Assembly: GCF_015710575.1 (NCBI RefSeq)
Contig: NZ_CP065373.1
Location: forward strand, 1,302,001 to 1,366,000
Source of the DNA: Mycolicibacterium mengxianglii
Lineage (GTDB): Bacteria; Actinomycetota; Actinomycetes; Mycobacteriales; Mycobacteriaceae
DNA: 64,000 nucleotides
Direction: 5' to 3'
In this document: piece after piece, positions 53,001 to 59,164 of the stretch
Layout of the letters: every line of letters starts with the position of its first letter
Numbering within the stretch: the stretch's first letter is position 1
Notes under the pieces: model-generated
Seen by the model: only the letters and a program-made list of their open reading frames with translations
What the model was told of the DNA's origin: nothing
The model's database searches: none
Program-made: the position numbers and the translations under genes

Positions 53001-53290
53001 TGACCAGCCTCGGGTTCGGGCACGTGTCGGGTCTGGTGGCGCTGGTGCATCCGGCGGCGTTCCTTTCGACGCTGAGCGACGGCGAGCGGGACACCTACCT
53101 CGCCCAGGCGCAGGAGCGCACGCTGGCAGGCAAGCGCCGGCTGGCGTCGGCGATCGCCGGCGGTCGGCCGATGTACGAGCGTCCCGTCGACCGGCGCTTC
53201 GACCACGATGTCTCCGAGAAGCGTCAGGAAGCGGCCATGCTGCTCAACCCCGCGTCGCGCCTCGGTGATGACGGCATCTACATCCAGTGA
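44006..53290 (+). CDS. fas: type I fatty acid synthase
   Basis: Single polypeptide of 3094 residues (M. tuberculosis Fas is 3069) that makes C16-C26 acyl-CoA for membrane lipids and for mycolic acid precursors. Domain order and visible motifs: acetyltransferase (AGHSQG, Ser166), enoyl reductase with FMN (LAGM 439-442, GGRAGGHH 585-592), dehydratase hot dog (SGDHNPIH, Asp1247-His1248), malonyl/palmitoyl transferase (GHSVGEY, Ser1456), an Ala/Pro linker (about 1770-1800), ACP with phosphopantetheine Ser probably 1829 (DGASSRRN), ketoreductase (VTGASKGS, near 2145) and ketosynthase (Cys2745, His2897, His2938). All catalytic residues looked for are present. acpS, which activates the ACP, follows 54 nt downstream. 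Confidence 0.98.
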   Translation: MTIFEHDRVADYDGAATSGSTTNDGNAAAPASTGPSASHALVDRLTDGEPYAVAFGGQGSAWLETLEELVSSAGIESDLATLAGEADLLLEPVAQELVVVRPIGFEPLSWVRALAAEEPVPTAKQLTSAAVSVPGVLLSQIAAVRALARQGMDLSATPPVAVAGHSQGVLAVEALKAGGSQDVQLLALAQLIGAAGTLVARRRGISVLGDRPPMVSVTNADPERIHELLNEFAQDVRTVLPPVLSIRNGRRSSVITGTPEQLSRFELYCEQIAEKEEAERKNKLRGGAVFKPVFEPVQVEVGFHSPRLSDGVELVAQWAEKIGLDVEQARSMTEAILVKQVDWVNEISALHDAGARWILDLGPGDILTRLTAPVIRGLGIGIVPAATRGGQRNLFTIGAVPEVARPWTSYAPSVVTLPDGSVKLSTKFTRLTGRSPILLAGMTPTTVDAKIVAAAANAGHWAELAGGGQVTEPIFNDRIAELTTLLEPGRAVQFNSLFLDPYLWKLQVGGKRLVQKARQAGAPIDGLVVTAGIPELEESVELIEELNNIGISHVVFKPGTVEQIRSVIRIAAEVPTRPVIVHIEGGRAGGHHSWEDLDDLLLATYSELRSRANITVCVGGGIGTPERAAEYLSGRWSETFGFPLMPVDGILVGTAAMATLEATTSPAVKQLLVDTTGTEQWVGAGKAQGGMASGRSQLGADIHEIDNAASRCGRLLDDVAGDAEAVAARRDEIIAAMADTAKPYFGDVDAMTYEQWLRRYVELSIGDGDSTADSKRADSPWLDITWRDRFTEMLQRAESRLDVADFGPIETLFGATEDGEALLEDPQQAITALLARYPDAATVKLHPADVPFFIGLCKTPGKPVNFVPVIDKDVRRWWRSDSLWQAHDARYTADQVCIIPGTAAVAGITRVDEPVGELLDRFEQAAVNDVLSTNPDAPQVLSRRQHRTDIAGPLAVVLDAPDVLWAGRTATNPVHRIADPADWQVRDQRSATHHATGARLEVDGERVILSVPLSGTWIEIAFTLPSSTVDGGAPVVSTDDASAAMRSVLAIAAGVEGPDALPVPVDGVTTVSVEWDPERVADHTGVTATFGAPLAPTLTVVPDALVGRCWPAVFAAIGTAVTDTGFPVVEGLLSLVHLDHAAHLVAALPKGKAELTVSATASEAYDTEVGRVVPVSVTVSAADGTVLATLEERFAIRGRTGAAELTDPLRAGGAVSDNETDTPRRRRRDVTLTAPVDMRPFAVVSGDHNPIHTDKAAALLAGLESPIVHGMWLSAAAQHVVTATDGKPVPPAKLLGWTARFLGMVSPGDEVDFRVDRVGVDLGGEVLEIAARIGSDLVMSATARLAAPKTVYAFPGQGIQSKGMGMEVRARSKAARKIWDKADKFTRSTLGFSVLHVVRDNPTSLIASGVHYQHPEGVLYLTQFTQVAMATVAAAQVAEMREQGAFVEGAIACGHSVGEYTALACVSGVYELEALLEVVFHRGSKMHDIVPRDAEGRSNYRLAAIRPSQIDLPDADVTDWVAEISERTGEFLQIVNYNLRGSQYAIAGTVRGLEALEEEVERRREISGGKRSFILVPGIDVPFHSSVLRVGVSDFRRALERVMPYDSDPDLIVGRYIPNLVPRPFTLDKDFIQEIRDLVPAEPLDEILADYDTWRNERPSELMRKVVIELLAWQFASPVRWIETQDLLFIEEAAGGLGVERFVEIGVKHAPTVAGLATNTLKLPEYAHSAVEVLNSERDAAVLFASDEDPVIEDSESDVEEASAAPAAQAAPAAAAPAAPAAPSGGPRPDDITFDAADATVALIGLSAKMRLDQIEGLDSIESITDGASSRRNQLLVDLGSELNLGAIDGAAEADLSALKGQVTKLARTYKPFGPVLSDAINDQLRTVFGPSGKRPAYLTERVTKTWELGSGWAKHVTVEVALGTREGSSVRGGSLGGLHDGALADAASVDKVIDAAVLAVAARKGVAVSLPSAGGAAGGGVVDSAALTEFAEKVTGPDGVLANAARLVLGQLGIDNPVSAPESVSDADLIDLVTAELGSDWPRLVAPSFDSKKAVVLDDRWASAREDLVKLWLAEEDEIDAEWPRLSERFEGAGHVVATQANWWQGRALAAGRNVHATLFGRIAAGAENPGKGRYHDEIAVVTGASKGSIAAGVVAQLLDGGATVIATTSKLDDKRLAFYKDLYRDNARFGAKLWVLPANMASYSDIDALVSWVGTEQSESLGPQAIHLKDALTPTLLFPFAAPRVAGDLSDAGARAEMEMKVLLWAVQRLIGGLSTIGAERDIASRLHVVLPGSPNRGMFGGDGAYGESKAALDALVTRWNAESSWAQRVSLAHALIGWTKGTGLMGHNDAIVGAVEEAGVTTYTTREMAAMLLDLCTAEAKVAAAASPLKVDLTGGLGDVKLDMAELAAKAREEMVQKDGSAVGDDEDSLTGTISALPSPPRPHVPAPAPEWAPLDIDPADLVVIVSGAELGPYGSSRTRFEMEVDGELSAAGVLELAWTTGLIKWEDDPKPGWYDTASGDLVPETELVERYHDTVVERCGIRAFVDDGAIDPDHASPLLVSVFLDKDFSFVVSSEADARAFMEFDPEHTVVLPVPESSDWQVIRKAGTEIRVPRKTKLSRTVGAQIPTGWDPTVWGISADMANSIDRVALWNIVATVDAFLSAGFSPAELMRWVHPSLVASTQGTGMGGMTSMQTMYHGNLLGRNKPNDILQEVLPNVVAAHVIQSYVGSYGSMIHPVAACATAAVSVEEGVDKIKLGKAELVVTGGFDDLTLEAIIGFGDMAATADTEVMRAKGISDSKFSRANDRRRLGFVEAQGGGTILLARGDLALKMGLPVLAVVGYAQSFADGVHTSIPAPGLGALGAGRGGKDSGLARALNKLGVGADDIAVVYKHDTSTLANDPNETELHERLADSLGRSEGAPLFIVSQKSLTGHAKGGAAVFQMMGLCQVLRDGVIPPNRSLDCVDDELATSGHFVWPRETLRLGEKFPLKAGLVTSLGFGHVSGLVALVHPAAFLSTLSDGERDTYLAQAQERTLAGKRRLASAIAGGRPMYERPVDRRFDHDVSEKRQEAAMLLNPASRLGDDGIYIQ

Positions 53291-53331
53291 CGCAGTAGGT
53301 GATCGGACGTCGGTGTTCTCCGTTGATCGAG

Positions 53332-53337
53332 TAGGGT
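53332..53337 (+). promoter_or_regulatory. candidate -10 (TAGGGT) for acpS
   Basis: TAGGGT lies 7 nt before the GTG at 53345. It could give a leaderless acpS transcript in addition to read-through from fas. Confidence 0.4.
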
Positions 53338-53344
53338 GCACGAC

Positions 53345-53737
53345 GTGGCGATAGTCGGAGTGGGGATCGATGTGGTCTCTATTCCTGATTTCGCCGAGCA
53401 GGTGGACCAGCCCGGCACGGTTTTCGCCGAGACGTTCACGCCAGGGGAGCGCCGCGACGCCGCCGACAAGAGTTCGGTGGCGGCGCGGCACCTGGCGGCT
53501 CGCTGGGCAGCCAAAGAGGCCGTCATCAAGGCGTGGTCGGGTTCGCGGTTCGCCCAGCGCCCGGTGTTGCCGGAGGGCATCCACCGCGATATCGAGGTGG
53601 TGACCGACATGTGGGGCCGGCCGAAAGTCCGTCTCACCGGCGCCATCGCCGAGCATCTGGCCGAAGTGACCATCCACGTCTCGCTGACTCATGAGGGTGA
53701 CACGGCCGCGGCCGTGGCCATCCTGGAGACCTCTTAG
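53345..53737 (+). CDS. acpS: holo-[acyl-carrier-protein] synthase
   Basis: Protein of 130 residues, identical in length to M. tuberculosis AcpS. It transfers 4'-phosphopantetheine from CoA to the ACP serine of Fas and of the FAS-II carrier AcpM. The family signatures are VGVGIDVVSIPDF (metal-binding Asp9) and RWAAKEAVIKAWSG (catalytic Glu), then IHVSLTHEGDTAAA. GTG 53345 starts the protein exactly at VAIVGVGID as in homologues. It follows fas by 54 nt, the conserved order in mycobacteria, so the two are probably co-transcribed at least in part. Confidence 0.96.
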   Translation: MAIVGVGIDVVSIPDFAEQVDQPGTVFAETFTPGERRDAADKSSVAARHLAARWAAKEAVIKAWSGSRFAQRPVLPEGIHRDIEVVTDMWGRPKVRLTGAIAEHLAEVTIHVSLTHEGDTAAAVAILETS

Positions 53738-53740
53738 CCT

Positions 53741-53848
53741 GAGCTGGGGGCACCTCCCACTAGGCCGAGCTGGGGGCACCTCCCGCTTGCGGGGGCGCGC
53801 GTCCCCGGCCGACACACCGCGCATTTCCCGTAGTTTGTGCACGTTCGC
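53741..53848. repeat. intergenic repeat, family copy C with direct duplication
   Basis: Begins with an 18-bp direct repeat, GAGCTGGGGGCACCTCCC, at 53741-53758 and 53767-53784. It is followed by a diverged copy of the repeat seen at 6104-6163: GTCCCCGG-CGAC-CACC is shared and the right arm reads TGTGCACGTTCGCC. It lies between acpS and the M20 peptidase gene. The arms no longer pair perfectly. Confidence 0.55.
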
Positions 53849-53867
53849 CGGACAGAGCTGACGCCAC

Positions 53868-53873
53868 TAACCT
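53868..53873 (+). promoter_or_regulatory. candidate -10 (TAACCT) for the M20 peptidase gene
   Basis: TAACCT is 7 nt before the ATG at 53881, the same hexamer and spacing as for the Rv2525c-like gene. Leaderless initiation is expected. Confidence 0.45.
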
Positions 53874-53880
53874 GGTCGAC

Positions 53881-55212
53881 ATGACTGATCTCGTCGCACG
53901 CGTCCGTGAAGTCCTGCCGTCGGTCCGCGAGGACCTCGAGGATCTGGTGCGGATCCAGTCGGTGTGGGCGGACCCCAGCCGTCGCGACGAGGTGCACCGC
54001 AGCGCCCAATTCGTGGCGGACCTGTTCACCGGGGTCGGCTTCGACGACGTACGCATCGTCAGCGAGGGCGGTGCCCCGGCCGTCATCGCCCGGCACCCTG
54101 CCCCGCCCGGGGCGCCGACGGTACTGCTGTATGCCCACCACGATGTTCAGCCCGAAGGCGATCCCGCGCAATGGCATTCGGCGCCCTTCGAGCCGACCGA
54201 GCGTGACGGCCGGCTCTACGGCCGCGGCACATCCGACGACAAAGCCGGTGTCGCAACCCATCTGGCAGCGATGCGCGCCTTCGGCGGCAAGCCCCCGGTG
54301 GGGGTCACCGTGTTCGTCGAAGGTGAGGAGGAGTCCGGATCGCCGTCACTGAGCCGGCTCCTGGAGATGCACAAGGACCTACTGGCCGCCGACGTCATCG
54401 TCATCGCCGATTCGGACAACTGGAGCACCGAGATCCCATCGCTGACGGTGTCGCTGCGGGGCCTGGCGGATTGTGTGGTCGAGGTCGAGACGCTGGATCA
54501 CGGCCTGCATTCCGGTATGTGGGGCGGCGTGGTGCCCGACGCGGTGTCGGCGTTGGTGCGCCTGCTCGCCAGCCTGCACGACGACGACGGCAACGTCGCG
54601 GTGGCCGGTCTGCATGAAGGTTCAGCCGCCGAGGTGGACTACACACCGGAGCGGGTTCGGGCCGACACCGGCCTGCTCGAGGGAGTGACAGAGATCGGAT
54701 CGGGATCTGTGCCGCAACGGTTGTGGGCCAAACCTGCCATCACCGTCATCGGCATCGATACCACTTCCATTGCGGCATCATCGAATACGCTGATCCCGCG
54801 GGCCCGCGCCAAGGTGAGCATGCGGATCGCCCCCGGTGGGGACGCCACCGCGCACCTGGAGGCATTGCGCAAGCACCTCGAAGAGCACGCGCCGTGGGGT
54901 GCGAGGGTGACAGTCACCCCCGGTGATCTCGGGCAGCCGTATGCGATCGACGCCACCGGTCCGGTGTACGACGCGGCCCGTGCCGCCTTCCGGCAGGCGT
55001 GGGGAGTGGATGCGGTCGACACCGGTGTGGGCGGCTCCATCCCGTTCATCGCCGAGTTCGCCAAGGCCTTCCCGGAAGCCACCATCCTGGTGACGGGCGT
55101 CGAAGACCCCAACACTCAGGCCCACAGCATCAACGAAAGCCTGCACCTCGGGGTGCTGGAACGGGCAGCAACAGCCGAGACGCTGCTACTTCAGTCTCTG
55201 GCTACCGACTAG
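53881..55212 (+). CDS. M20 family dipeptidase (Rv2522c-like)
   Basis: Zinc peptidase of 443 residues. Visible metal and catalytic segments: VLLYAHHDVQPEGDP (His and catalytic Asp), LYGRGTSDDKAGVATHL (bridging Asp), VEGEEESGSPS (Glu base and metal Glu), IADSDNW (Asp) and the late His in QAHSINESLHLG. A dimerisation lid (about 180-300) interrupts the catalytic domain, as in CNDP-like dipeptidases. It cleaves dipeptides or amino-acyl amides in the cytoplasm; the precise substrate is unknown. Its position between acpS and bcp is as in M. tuberculosis. The stop overlaps the convergent bcp stop by 4 nt. Confidence 0.93.
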   Translation: MTDLVARVREVLPSVREDLEDLVRIQSVWADPSRRDEVHRSAQFVADLFTGVGFDDVRIVSEGGAPAVIARHPAPPGAPTVLLYAHHDVQPEGDPAQWHSAPFEPTERDGRLYGRGTSDDKAGVATHLAAMRAFGGKPPVGVTVFVEGEEESGSPSLSRLLEMHKDLLAADVIVIADSDNWSTEIPSLTVSLRGLADCVVEVETLDHGLHSGMWGGVVPDAVSALVRLLASLHDDDGNVAVAGLHEGSAAEVDYTPERVRADTGLLEGVTEIGSGSVPQRLWAKPAITVIGIDTTSIAASSNTLIPRARAKVSMRIAPGGDATAHLEALRKHLEEHAPWGARVTVTPGDLGQPYAIDATGPVYDAARAAFRQAWGVDAVDTGVGGSIPFIAEFAKAFPEATILVTGVEDPNTQAHSINESLHLGVLERAATAETLLLQSLATD

Positions 55213-55682
55213 ACCGACAGGTCGCGGCGCAGTTTCGCGACGTGCCCGGTGGCCTTGACGTTGTACTGTGCCACCTCGATGTTGCCCGACTCGTCGACGA
55301 CGAAGGTCGAGCGGATGACTCCCTGGACCGTCTTGCCGTACATCTTCTTCTCGCCGAACGCGCCCCACGCGGTCAGCACCGACTTGTCCGGGTCCGAGAG
55401 TAGAGGGAAGGTCAGGCCTTCCGCGTCGCGGAACTTGGCCAGCTTCTCCGGCTTGTCCGGTGAGATTCCCAGGACGTCGAGCCCAGCCTCGTTCAACTCC
55501 GCGAGACTGTCGCGGAAGTCGCACGCCTGCTTGGTGCAACCCGGCGTCGAAGCAGCCGGGTAGAAGTAGACGATCACCTTGCGGCCCTTGAAGTCCGCGA
55601 GCGCGACGGTGTTGCCGTCTGCGTCGGGCAGGCTGAACGCGGGGGCTGTGTCTCCCACCTGGAGACGGGGGGTTTCGGTCAC
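55209..55682 (-). CDS. bcp: thiol peroxidase Bcp (peroxiredoxin Q)
   Basis: Protein of 157 residues, the same as M. tuberculosis Bcp. Thioredoxin-fold peroxiredoxin that reduces H2O2 and organic peroxides. Peroxidatic Cys49 is in ASTPGCTKQACDF and Cys54 is the likely resolving Cys, a two-cysteine atypical Bcp. Regeneration uses thioredoxin. GTG 55682 preceded by AGGAGG; the frame remains open 108 codons further but that stretch is not peroxiredoxin-like and overlaps the DUF3618 region. It is transcribed toward the M20 peptidase gene. Confidence 0.96.
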   Translation of the reverse strand: MTETPRLQVGDTAPAFSLPDADGNTVALADFKGRKVIVYFYPAASTPGCTKQACDFRDSLAELNEAGLDVLGISPDKPEKLAKFRDAEGLTFPLLSDPDKSVLTAWGAFGEKKMYGKTVQGVIRSTFVVDESGNIEVAQYNVKATGHVAKLRRDLSV

Positions 55683-55856
55683 CTGTTGGTTCCTCCTGGC
55701 CATGGCGGGCGGCATACCGCTACTGGGATGCGACGGGAATGATCCGGCTGAACTAGGGTAGTGCCGCGGGGTGGCGACCCCCGCGACGAGATCCCCGAAC
55801 AACCGGGTGCAGTGCCCGCGGCGAGCCGTTCCGCAGGCCGGAGGAAGTGAGGAACC

Positions 55857-56084
55857 GTGCCGGACCGAGATCCCGAAGTGATCCGGAAAGACATCGATGA
55901 AGCACGCGATCGGTTGGCCGCTTCGGTTGACGCCCTCGCTGTGCGCGCTAATCCCACCCGAATTGCCGAGGATGTGAAGGCGCGTGTCCTCACCTTCGTG
56001 ACCCAACCGCCGGTAGCGGCTTCCCTGGCGGGGGTTGGCCTGCTGACGGTTGTGCTGATGATCCGTCGGGCGCGCAACCGCTAG
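55857..56084 (+). CDS. DUF3618 membrane protein (Rv2520c-like)
   Basis: Protein of 75 residues. The N-terminal helix DPEVIRKDIDEARDRLAASVDAL is the DUF3618 signature, followed by one membrane helix (about 50-69, PPVAASLAGVGLLTVVLMI) and a basic tail RRARNR on the inside. Function is unknown; DUF3618 proteins often accompany envelope-stress or phage-holin-like genes. It matches Rv2520c in size and position, divergent from bcp. GTG start preceded by GGAGGAAGTGAGG. Confidence 0.88.
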   Translation: MPDRDPEVIRKDIDEARDRLAASVDALAVRANPTRIAEDVKARVLTFVTQPPVAASLAGVGLLTVVLMIRRARNR

Positions 56085-56689
56085 CAGTTGCGCGGTTCCG
56101 CCCTCAGCGACGCCGAAACCAGCTGAAGTTCAGTCGGAACGTCGGCGGGGTGGCTTGCAGACCGAGTCGGCTGCAGTTGTGGACGAATGCGGGTTCGGCT
56201 GTCGATTGCGGAGTTACAACGTCGTCGAGCGCCTCGATGGCTGCTACGGCTCCGTTGGCACAGTCCAGCGGGGACATTGGCGAATACCTCGGTTTCGTTG
56301 ATGAGCAGCCTGACCGCCGCTCCAGCTAACTGGATGTTAACAGCTGCTGCGCAGTTTGTGCATATGAGAGGCAATTCCTGACTTTGAATTGTTTCTACCG
56401 GTAACGACTGCTCGCGACGTGAGTTGATACTGGCAGCGACGTTCAGCAATATTTGGCAGCCGACAATATTTGGGACGTTGACCCGGCAGCCGTCAATGAT
56501 GGCAAATGACCCGATGTTGCGGGACGGACTGCGGGTCAGCTCGGCGGCGCCGATGAACCTGTGATGGCAGCCGTCGGCTGGCTCCATAGGCCGCAACGCA
56601 TCTGGCGCGGCGATTGCACCCATGAACGAGAAAATCCGACCGCCAGGGTGCCTCGAAAGGTAACCGGCGGCCGGATGGCCTCTGCGCTG
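56085..56689. other. 605-bp interval without an assigned gene
   Basis: No known gene. The interval is less GC-rich than its neighbours, particularly 56310-56520. A 181-codon frame is open on the minus strand (56623 to 56081) and includes Cys-rich hydrophobic stretches such as DGCRVNVPNIVGCQILLNVA, but codon use is not typical of the neighbours and no ribosome site precedes it. A direct repeat CAATATTTGG is at 56447 and 56464. In M. tuberculosis this slot holds PE26; no PE sequence is seen here. Confidence 0.5.
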
Positions 56690-56762
<73 letters not shown>

Positions 56763-56943
56763 GGAACTGCGTGTGGAACATTAACAGGCTTGGCGCCGCT
56801 GGCGGAAATCGGCAGGTCAGCGCGGCAGTCTCGCGGGCGCGGCGATCATGGTCGCGCAGACTCTATGAATTCCCTTAGACTTGCGGCCAACGAGCATGCG
56901 GCGCTGCATGTAAAACAGTCCCCAGTGCGAGGTGGAACAGCTT

Positions 56944-58164
56944 ATGTGGCAGGTCCGTTCGGTGGCCCGTCCGCGCGGCAATCGGTCTTGGCTGGTGGCA
57001 TCGCTGCTGCTCTGCATCGCAACGCTCGCCCTCAGCGCCTGCGGCGCCAACACTGCGGCTCCGGCCCCTCAGACGATCGAGAACAAGGGGACACCCTTCG
57101 GGGATCTGCTGGTGCCCAAGCTGACGGCATCGGTGACCGATGGGGCCGTCGGCGTGGCGGTGGACCAGCCGGTGACCGTCACCGCCGAGGATGGCGTCCT
57201 GGGCCCGGTGACGATGCTGAACGAGGACGGCACGCCCGTCGCCGGTGAGCTGAGCAAGGACGGCCTCACCTGGTCGACGACCGAGCAGTTGGACTTCAAC
57301 GAGCGATACGTCCTCAACGCACGCTCCATGGGCCTCGGCGGTGAGGCCAGGCAGCAGATGGCGTTCGAGACGCACTCGCCGGAGAACCTCACGATGCCCT
57401 ACCTGATGCCGGCCAACGGCGAGACGGTGGGAATCGGCCAGCCGGTGGCCATCCGCTTCGACGAGAACATCCCGAACCGGGCCGCGGCGGAACGCGCCAT
57501 CACGGTGAGCACCAACCCGCCCGTCGAGGGGGCGTTCTACTGGCTGAACAACCGCGAAGTGCGCTGGCGGCCAGAGCATTACTGGAAGCCCGGCACCACC
57601 GTTGAGGTCAAGGTCGACACCTATGGCGTCGACCTCGGTGACGGTCTGTTCGGTCAGGACAATGCCAGCACCAAGTTCACCATCGGCGATTCCGTGGTGG
57701 CCACCGCTGACGACTCCACCAAAACCCTGACCGTGCGGGTCAACGGCGAGGTGGTCAAGACCATGCCGATCTCGATGGGCAAGAACAGCACTCCCACCAA
57801 CAACGGGGTGTACATCGTCGGCGACCGCTTCGCCGATCTGGTCATGGACTCGTCGACCTATGGCGTCGCGGTCAACTCGCCCAACGGCTACCGCACCGAG
57901 GTCGAGTACGCCACCCAGATGTCCTACAGCGGCATCTACGTGCACGCTGCGCCCTGGTCGGTTGGTAGCCAAGGCTATTCGAACGTCAGCCACGGCTGCT
58001 TGAACGTCAGCACGAGCAACGCGCAGTGGTTCTACAACAACACCAAGCGCGGCGACATCGTAGAGGTCGTCAACACTGTGGGCTCGGTGCTGCCGGGCAC
58101 CGACGGCCTCGGCGACTGGAACGTGCCGTGGGATCAGTGGCGCGCGGGTAACGCCAACGCCTGA
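56944..58164 (+). CDS. ldtB: L,D-transpeptidase 2 (lipoprotein)
   Basis: Protein of 406 residues, orthologous in layout to M. tuberculosis LdtMt2/LdtB (Rv2518c, 408). It forms 3-3 peptidoglycan cross-links and is the main carbapenem target of the class. Order: lipoprotein signal with lipobox LSAC (Cys33), two Ig-like domains (about 50-245; [19 protein letters not shown], then [20 protein letters not shown]) and the YkuD catalytic domain (about 250-380) with HAAPWS and SHGCLNVS, catalytic Cys352. C-terminal segment [13 protein letters not shown] as in homologues. ATG 56944 starts just before the signal; GTG 56932 is four codons earlier. Confidence 0.95.
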   Translation: MWQVRSVARPRGNRSWLVASLLLCIATLALSACGANTAAPAPQTIENKGTPFGDLLVPKLTASVTDGAVGVAVDQPVTVTAEDGVLGPVTMLNEDGTPVAGELSKDGLTWSTTEQLDFNERYVLNARSMGLGGEARQQMAFETHSPENLTMPYLMPANGETVGIGQPVAIRFDENIPNRAAAERAITVSTNPPVEGAFYWLNNREVRWRPEHYWKPGTTVEVKVDTYGVDLGDGLFGQDNASTKFTIGDSVVATADDSTKTLTVRVNGEVVKTMPISMGKNSTPTNNGVYIVGDRFADLVMDSSTYGVAVNSPNGYRTEVEYATQMSYSGIYVHAAPWSVGSQGYSNVSHGCLNVSTSNAQWFYNNTKRGDIVEVVNTVGSVLPGTDGLGDWNVPWDQWRAGNANA

Positions 58165-58247
58165 CCGGCTTCCGGTTCACAGTTCTTTCACACCGCGACA
58201 CGTCCGCCGTCGCACTCGGCGTGCGCCGAAAAGGCCAGAAACCCAAA

Positions 58248-58276
58248 AGTCAGGGCGTGTAAGACACGCCCTGACT
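58248..58276. terminator. bidirectional intrinsic terminator
   Basis: Perfect 13-bp stem (AGTCAGGGCGTGT and complement) with a 3-nt loop between ldtB and the convergent tRNA-His. On the minus strand it starts 6 nt after the tRNA and is followed by TTTTGGGTTT, a genuine T-rich tract. Confidence 0.8.
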
Positions 58277-58282
58277 CATCGG

Positions 58283-58356
58283 GGTGGCTGACGGGACTCG
58301 AACCCGCGACAGCCAGGATCACAACCTGGTGCTCTACCAACTGAACTACAGCCACC
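58283..58356 (-). tRNA. tRNA-His (anticodon GTG)
   Basis: Read on the minus strand. Acceptor GTGGCTG pairs with CAGCCAC, with the extra 5' G expected for tRNA-His at 58356. Anticodon GTG lies in GGTTGTGATCC and the T-arm contains GGGTTCGAGTCCC. It is next to orn, as in M. tuberculosis. Confidence 0.97.
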
Positions 58357-58398
58357 ATCGCTGCTTGCCGGTGACCCGGTTTCGCAGCGTGGTCGATC

Positions 58399-59046
58399 TT
58401 AGCGGGTCGACCCGCCTGACGCCGAATCGGTTGCCTTCGGCGTGGTTCCGGGTGGGCCGAGTTCGGCGGCCACAGCCGCGATATCGCTGGTAGAAGGCCC
58501 AGGAGGGGCGACGAACGCGGTCTGGCGGTAGTACTTGAGTTCGCGGATCGACTCGTGGATGTCGGCCAGTGCCCGGTGGGCGAGCCCCTTGTCCGGCTGG
58601 CCGTAGTAGATCTTGGGGTACCACCGGCGGCACAGTTCCTTGATGGAGCTGACGTCGATCATCCGGTAGTGCAGGAAGTTGTCCAGGGTCGGCATGTCTC
58701 TGGCGATGAAACCACGGTCGGTGGCGATCGAGTTGCCCGCCAACGGCGCTGTTTTGGCCGTCTTGACCTGGCTGCGGATGTAATCGAGCACCATGGCCTC
58801 GGCGGTCGCCATGTCGACAGTGGAGGCCTTCACCTCGTCCGTCAGGCCCGACCGGGCGTGCATCTGTTTCACCACGTCGACCATGCCCGCCAGAGCGGCG
58901 TCGTCGGCGTGGATCACCACGTCGATGCCGTCCCCCAGAATATTGAGGTCACCGTCGGTGACCAGGGCTGCAATCTCGATCAACCGGTCGGACCCGAGGT
59001 CGAGGCCCGTCATCTCACAGTCGATCCATACCAATTCGTCCCGCAC
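58399..59046 (-). CDS. orn: oligoribonuclease
   Basis: DEDDh 3'-5' exonuclease of 215 residues, the same length as the M. tuberculosis protein. It degrades 2-5 nt RNAs and pGpG to mononucleotides and is normally essential. Metal ligands Asp9 and Glu11 are in [13 protein letters not shown]; further motifs are [19 protein letters not shown] and the [11 protein letters not shown] block with the His-Asp pair. C-terminal 35 residues are a low-complexity mycobacterial extension. GTG 59046 is chosen since TACTGT lies 7 nt before it, an arrangement for leaderless initiation, and gives the orthologue's length; GTG 59055 is also in frame. Confidence 0.96.
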   Translation of the reverse strand: MRDELVWIDCEMTGLDLGSDRLIEIAALVTDGDLNILGDGIDVVIHADDAALAGMVDVVKQMHARSGLTDEVKASTVDMATAEAMVLDYIRSQVKTAKTAPLAGNSIATDRGFIARDMPTLDNFLHYRMIDVSSIKELCRRWYPKIYYGQPDKGLAHRALADIHESIRELKYYRQTAFVAPPGPSTSDIAAVAAELGPPGTTPKATDSASGGSTR

Positions 59047-59053
59047 AGGGCTC

Positions 59054-59059
59054 ACAGTA
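59054..59059 (-). promoter_or_regulatory. candidate -10 (TACTGT) for orn
   Basis: TACTGT on the minus strand is separated by 7 nt from the proposed GTG start. The hexamer therefore supports both a leaderless transcript and the start choice. Confidence 0.45.
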
Positions 59060-59164
59060 AGCCCACACCCTGACCGAGGCACGCTCACACCCCGGTTCGG
59101 CGCCGTCCGGAGAAGTAAGGTCAGGAATCGCGGAACACTGCAGGGACCGGCGAGAGGACCCGTT

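Noticed and set aside
51275..53842. 855-codon open frame antisense to the fas ketosynthase end
   Set aside because: Composition (Arg, His, Gly, Gln rich) is that of reverse-strand noise; the sense frame is unambiguous Fas.
56081..56623. 181-codon minus-strand frame next to the DUF3618 gene
   Set aside because: No homology, no ribosome site, poor codon bias, and it ends inside a genuine gene. It is described as an interval rather than a CDS.
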